Shown here piece by piece: positions 61,867-64,000 of a DNA stretch of 64,000 nt. Within the stretch, counting starts at the first letter, position 1, and every line of letters starts with the position of its first letter. The notes beneath the pieces were generated by a model that was given only the letters and a program-made list of their open reading frames with translations, did not search any database and was not told the DNA's origin. The stretch is from Planctomycetaceae bacterium (lineage in GTDB: Bacteria; Planctomycetota; Planctomycetia; Pirellulales; Pirellulaceae), in NCBI GenBank assembly GCA_027487485.1, contig JAIYDN010000091.1, positions 372,001 to 436,000 of the forward strand. Direction: 5' to 3'. Made by a program: the position numbers and the translations under genes.

Positions 61867-63098
61867 GCACTGAAAAGACGACAACCGTACCATCGCGAAT
61901 TTTTCTTTCGCCGCCGCACATGTCACCATCCGAGCGTGAACTGCTGTTGGAAGCGTTCGATTCCAATTGGATTGCTCCCCTTGGACCTCAAGTAGAAGCA
62001 TTCGAGCGAGAATTTGCCGAAAAGGTTGACGTTCCTTATGCCGTTGCGTTAGCAAGTGGTACATCCGCCCTTCATCTCGCCTTGATCATTCTGGGAGTAA
62101 AGCCAGGCGATGATGTGGCCACGTCGACTTTGACTTTCGTGGCGACGGCAAACGCCATCCGCTACGTTGGGGCGAATCCGGTCTTTATCGACAGCCAAGC
62201 GAGCAGCTGGAATATGGATCCAGAACTACTAGCTGTCGAATTGCGAGAGGCAACGCTTCGTGGCCGTCCGATCAAAGCGGTGTTGGCCGTGGATATCTTA
62301 GGACAATGCGCTGACTACGATGCGATTCAGGAATTATGCAAGCAGTATCAAATCCCATTGATCGAAGACGCTGCTGAATCGTTGGGAGCGACGTACCAAG
62401 GTAAGCCTGCTGGCGGATTTGGCGATATCGGCTGTTTCTCATTCAATGGAAACAAGATCATCACCACAAGCTCTGGAGGAATGCTTGTCACAGCGAACAA
62501 AGCTTGGGCTGACCGAGCGAGATTTTTGGCAACTCAAGCACGCGATCCATTTCCCCATTACGAACATTCGGAGATTGGTTTCAACTATCGAATGAGTAAT
62601 CTGTTGGCTGCGGTTGGCCGAGGGCAGCTACGAGTGCTCGATGAACGAGTAAAACAACGCCGCGAGAACTATCGTTTCTATCAGCAAGAAATTGGTAATC
62701 TACCTGGTATTACGATGGCACCCGAACTTGCTGCTGGTCGGTCGACCCATTGGCTGAGTTGCATCACGGTAGAGCCGGCTGAGTTTGGCGCCACTTGTGA
62801 GGATATTCGATTGGCACTCGAAAAGGAAAACATTGAATCACGGCCTGTTTGGAAGCCAATGCACATGCAGCCGGTTTACGCTGATTTTCGCGCTCAAGGC
62901 GGTTCTGTGGCTGAAGAGCTATTTGCCAAAGGATTGTGTTTGCCAAGTGGATCGAGCCTAACGGAAAGCGACTTAAACCGCATTGTGGGAGTTGTCCATT
63001 CTGTCCGCGGTCACGCGAACACAATCGGCGAATTCAATTTCCACCAAAGAGTGTCCGTCCCCTCAGAAAACGCTTTCCTAACCGGGAGACCTTCATGA
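61863..63098 (+). CDS. DegT/DnrJ/EryC1-family sugar aminotransferase
   Basis: The product is 411 residues. Diagnostic phrases are FVATANAIRYVGANPVFIDS, IEDAAESLGATYQGKPAGGF and GDIGCFSFNGNKIITTSSGG, where the internal aldimine lysine is residue 198. It transfers an amino group to the C4 keto sugar made by the CapD-like enzyme (PglE/WbpE-like step), yielding an amino-sugar for a repeat unit. It overlaps the upstream stop and the downstream start by ATGA. Confidence 0.95.
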   Translation: MSTEKTTTVPSRIFLSPPHMSPSERELLLEAFDSNWIAPLGPQVEAFEREFAEKVDVPYAVALASGTSALHLALIILGVKPGDDVATSTLTFVATANAIRYVGANPVFIDSQASSWNMDPELLAVELREATLRGRPIKAVLAVDILGQCADYDAIQELCKQYQIPLIEDAAESLGATYQGKPAGGFGDIGCFSFNGNKIITTSSGGMLVTANKAWADRARFLATQARDPFPHYEHSEIGFNYRMSNLLAAVGRGQLRVLDERVKQRRENYRFYQQEIGNLPGITMAPELAAGRSTHWLSCITVEPAEFGATCEDIRLALEKENIESRPVWKPMHMQPVYADFRAQGGSVAEELFAKGLCLPSGSSLTESDLNRIVGVVHSVRGHANTIGEFNFHQRVSVPSENAFLTGRPS

Positions 63099-64000
63099 GT
63101 CATTCGTTTCCTATGACTTTGTGGGATTACTTTAGCGTCCTATATCGCTACAAGCTTAGGGCTATTTCGGTTGTTGTCATCGCTGTCAACTTAGGATTGG
63201 CTTGGATTGCAAACGCTCCAAAAGAGTATGAGTCGGAAGCAAAATTGTTCGTCCGAGTTGGATGGGAAAATGCCGGCCTTGATCCAACGGTCAACAAAGC
63301 GGATGCGGTCGCAATCAATATCTCCCGTGAAAATGAGATTACGACGATGCTTGAACATCTTCGTTGTCGTCCAATTCTCGAAAATACGATGAATCTGGTT
63401 ATTCCTCCTTCACCCAACGACTCGGTGGAGTCCAGAGAAAGAGCGTTCGAGGGCTTTAAGCGGCGCATATCGATTACGTCCCCTAAGTCGTCGATGGTCA
63501 TCAGGATTGCAGCTAAAGGCGATACTCCAGAAGTAGCCCATAAAACCGTTGCATCTTTGACCAGTCTTTACCTAGACGACCATCTCCTGCTAAGTCGACC
63601 TGAAGGTTCCTATGAATTTTTGGTTGAGCAAGCGGAGCGGCTTCGAGAGGAATTTGAGTTGGCTCAGGTGGAATTACGCGACGCAAAAAATCGAGGTGAC
63701 CTAGCTTCGATCCAAGGCCGAAGAACTGCTTTGGAGAGCCAAATCAATGTCGTTCAGACAAAAATCAATGAAGTCACTGCATCGCTTTCTGCAGCCGAAG
63801 CGAAGATGCTAACCCTAAGGTCCTCGATCGACACACTTCCCGAACCACTGCTAAAACAAATGGTGGGGGGATCTCCTAATGACGGAATCGCTACCATGCG
63901 TGACAAGTTGTTTCAACTTCAAGTCCAGCAGGAAGAAGTGAAGTCTAAGTTTCAGGCCGCACATCCCAAGTACATTGCTTTGCAAGCACAGGTCGATGAA
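63095..64000 (+). CDS. Polysaccharide chain-length/export protein (Wzz/Wzc-like), partial
   Basis: ATG at 63095 overlaps the aminotransferase stop by ATGA. The frame stays open to the right edge, about 302 codons. It begins with a Wzz-type N-terminus: DYFSVLYRYKLRAISVVVIA then VNLGLAWIANAPKEYESEAK, with the first membrane helix about residues 23-40, and a long coiled coil follows (EQAERLREEFELAQVELRDA; LFQLQVQQEEVKSKFQAAHP). Whether a C-terminal BY-kinase (Wzc) domain exists lies beyond the window. Confidence 0.9.
   Translation, partial: MSHSFPMTLWDYFSVLYRYKLRAISVVVIAVNLGLAWIANAPKEYESEAKLFVRVGWENAGLDPTVNKADAVAINISRENEITTMLEHLRCRPILENTMNLVIPPSPNDSVESRERAFEGFKRRISITSPKSSMVIRIAAKGDTPEVAHKTVASLTSLYLDDHLLLSRPEGSYEFLVEQAERLREEFELAQVELRDAKNRGDLASIQGRRTALESQINVVQTKINEVTASLSAAEAKMLTLRSSIDTLPEPLLKQMVGGSPNDGIATMRDKLFQLQVQQEEVKSKFQAAHPKYIALQAQVDE

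Overview
The window comes from a planctomycete, most likely of the Pirellulales/Rhodopirellula-Pirellula type. The evidence is the density of planctomycete-typical families: a giant LEPR-XLL-type surface protein (LESLERRDAPG near its N-terminus), a PEP-CTERM protein, DUF1501, DUF1552 and DUF1592/DUF1587 proteins, a heme-motif plus DUF1080 protein, a Ser/Thr kinase with a C-terminal repeat region, an ECF-sigma/zinc anti-sigma pair and a squalene-type carotenoid gene pair. Housekeeping anchors are alaS and infA. I see no rRNA, tRNA, CRISPR array, intact insertion sequence or prophage.

Layout. 1-4.4 kb: minus-strand surface protein with dockerin-like C-terminus (runs off the left edge) and a PEP-CTERM protein. 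4.5-7.8 kb: a repeat-rich stretch in which two 246-bp direct copies bracket a DUF2975/HTH pair and a secreted protein of unknown function. 7.8-10.6 kb: DUF1501 protein and a divergent alpha/beta hydrolase. 10.6-11.2 kb: inverted and tandem repeats. 11.3-18.6 kb, minus strand: ABC ATPase, large secreted/membrane GldG-like protein, DUF1080 protein, alaS. 18.9-22.4 kb: glycosyltransferase and ABC exporter. 22.5-31.1 kb: Ser/Thr kinase, TonB-dependent receptor, and a rhomboid protease fused to a large C-terminal domain. 31.3-35.1 kb: PIN-PhoH ATPase, a 188-bp tandem duplication, a two-domain fasciclin protein and a secreted protein. 35.3-39.2 kb, minus: secreted coiled-coil protein and msrP with an msrQ-reductase-ferredoxin fusion. 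39.3-39.6 kb: three copies of a two-hairpin repeat. 39.8-42.7 kb: sigma factor, zinc anti-sigma factor, thioredoxin-like protein, PP2C phosphatase. 42.8-46.8 kb: secreted thioredoxin-like protein, MarR regulator and pirin, DUF3253 plus CitG-like pair, infA. 48.8-52.0 kb: aldehyde dehydrogenase and CrtN-type carotenoid oxidoreductase. 52.0-55.9 kb: DUF1592/DUF1552 pair. 55.9-64 kb: a minus-strand operon (PLP decarboxylase-like enzyme, ATP-grasp ligase, acyltransferase) facing away from a plus-strand exopolysaccharide operon (CapD/WbpM-type dehydratase, DegT aminotransferase, Wzc/Wzz-type chain-length protein that runs off the right edge).

How genes work together. Translationally coupled pairs (ATGA, TAATG or TTGA overlaps) give clear functional units: msrP/msrQ-fusion for periplasmic methionine sulfoxide repair; sigma/ZAS anti-sigma; DUF1592/DUF1552; PLP enzyme/ATP-grasp; CapD/DegT/Wzc; DUF3253/CitG-like; DUF2975/HTH. 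The most promising little-described items are the rhomboid fusion, the MsrQ fusion with its own NAD(P)H-reductase and 2Fe-2S modules, the PLP/ATP-grasp/acyltransferase operon next to the polysaccharide locus, and the structured intergenic repeats, one family of which shows co-varying hairpin stems.
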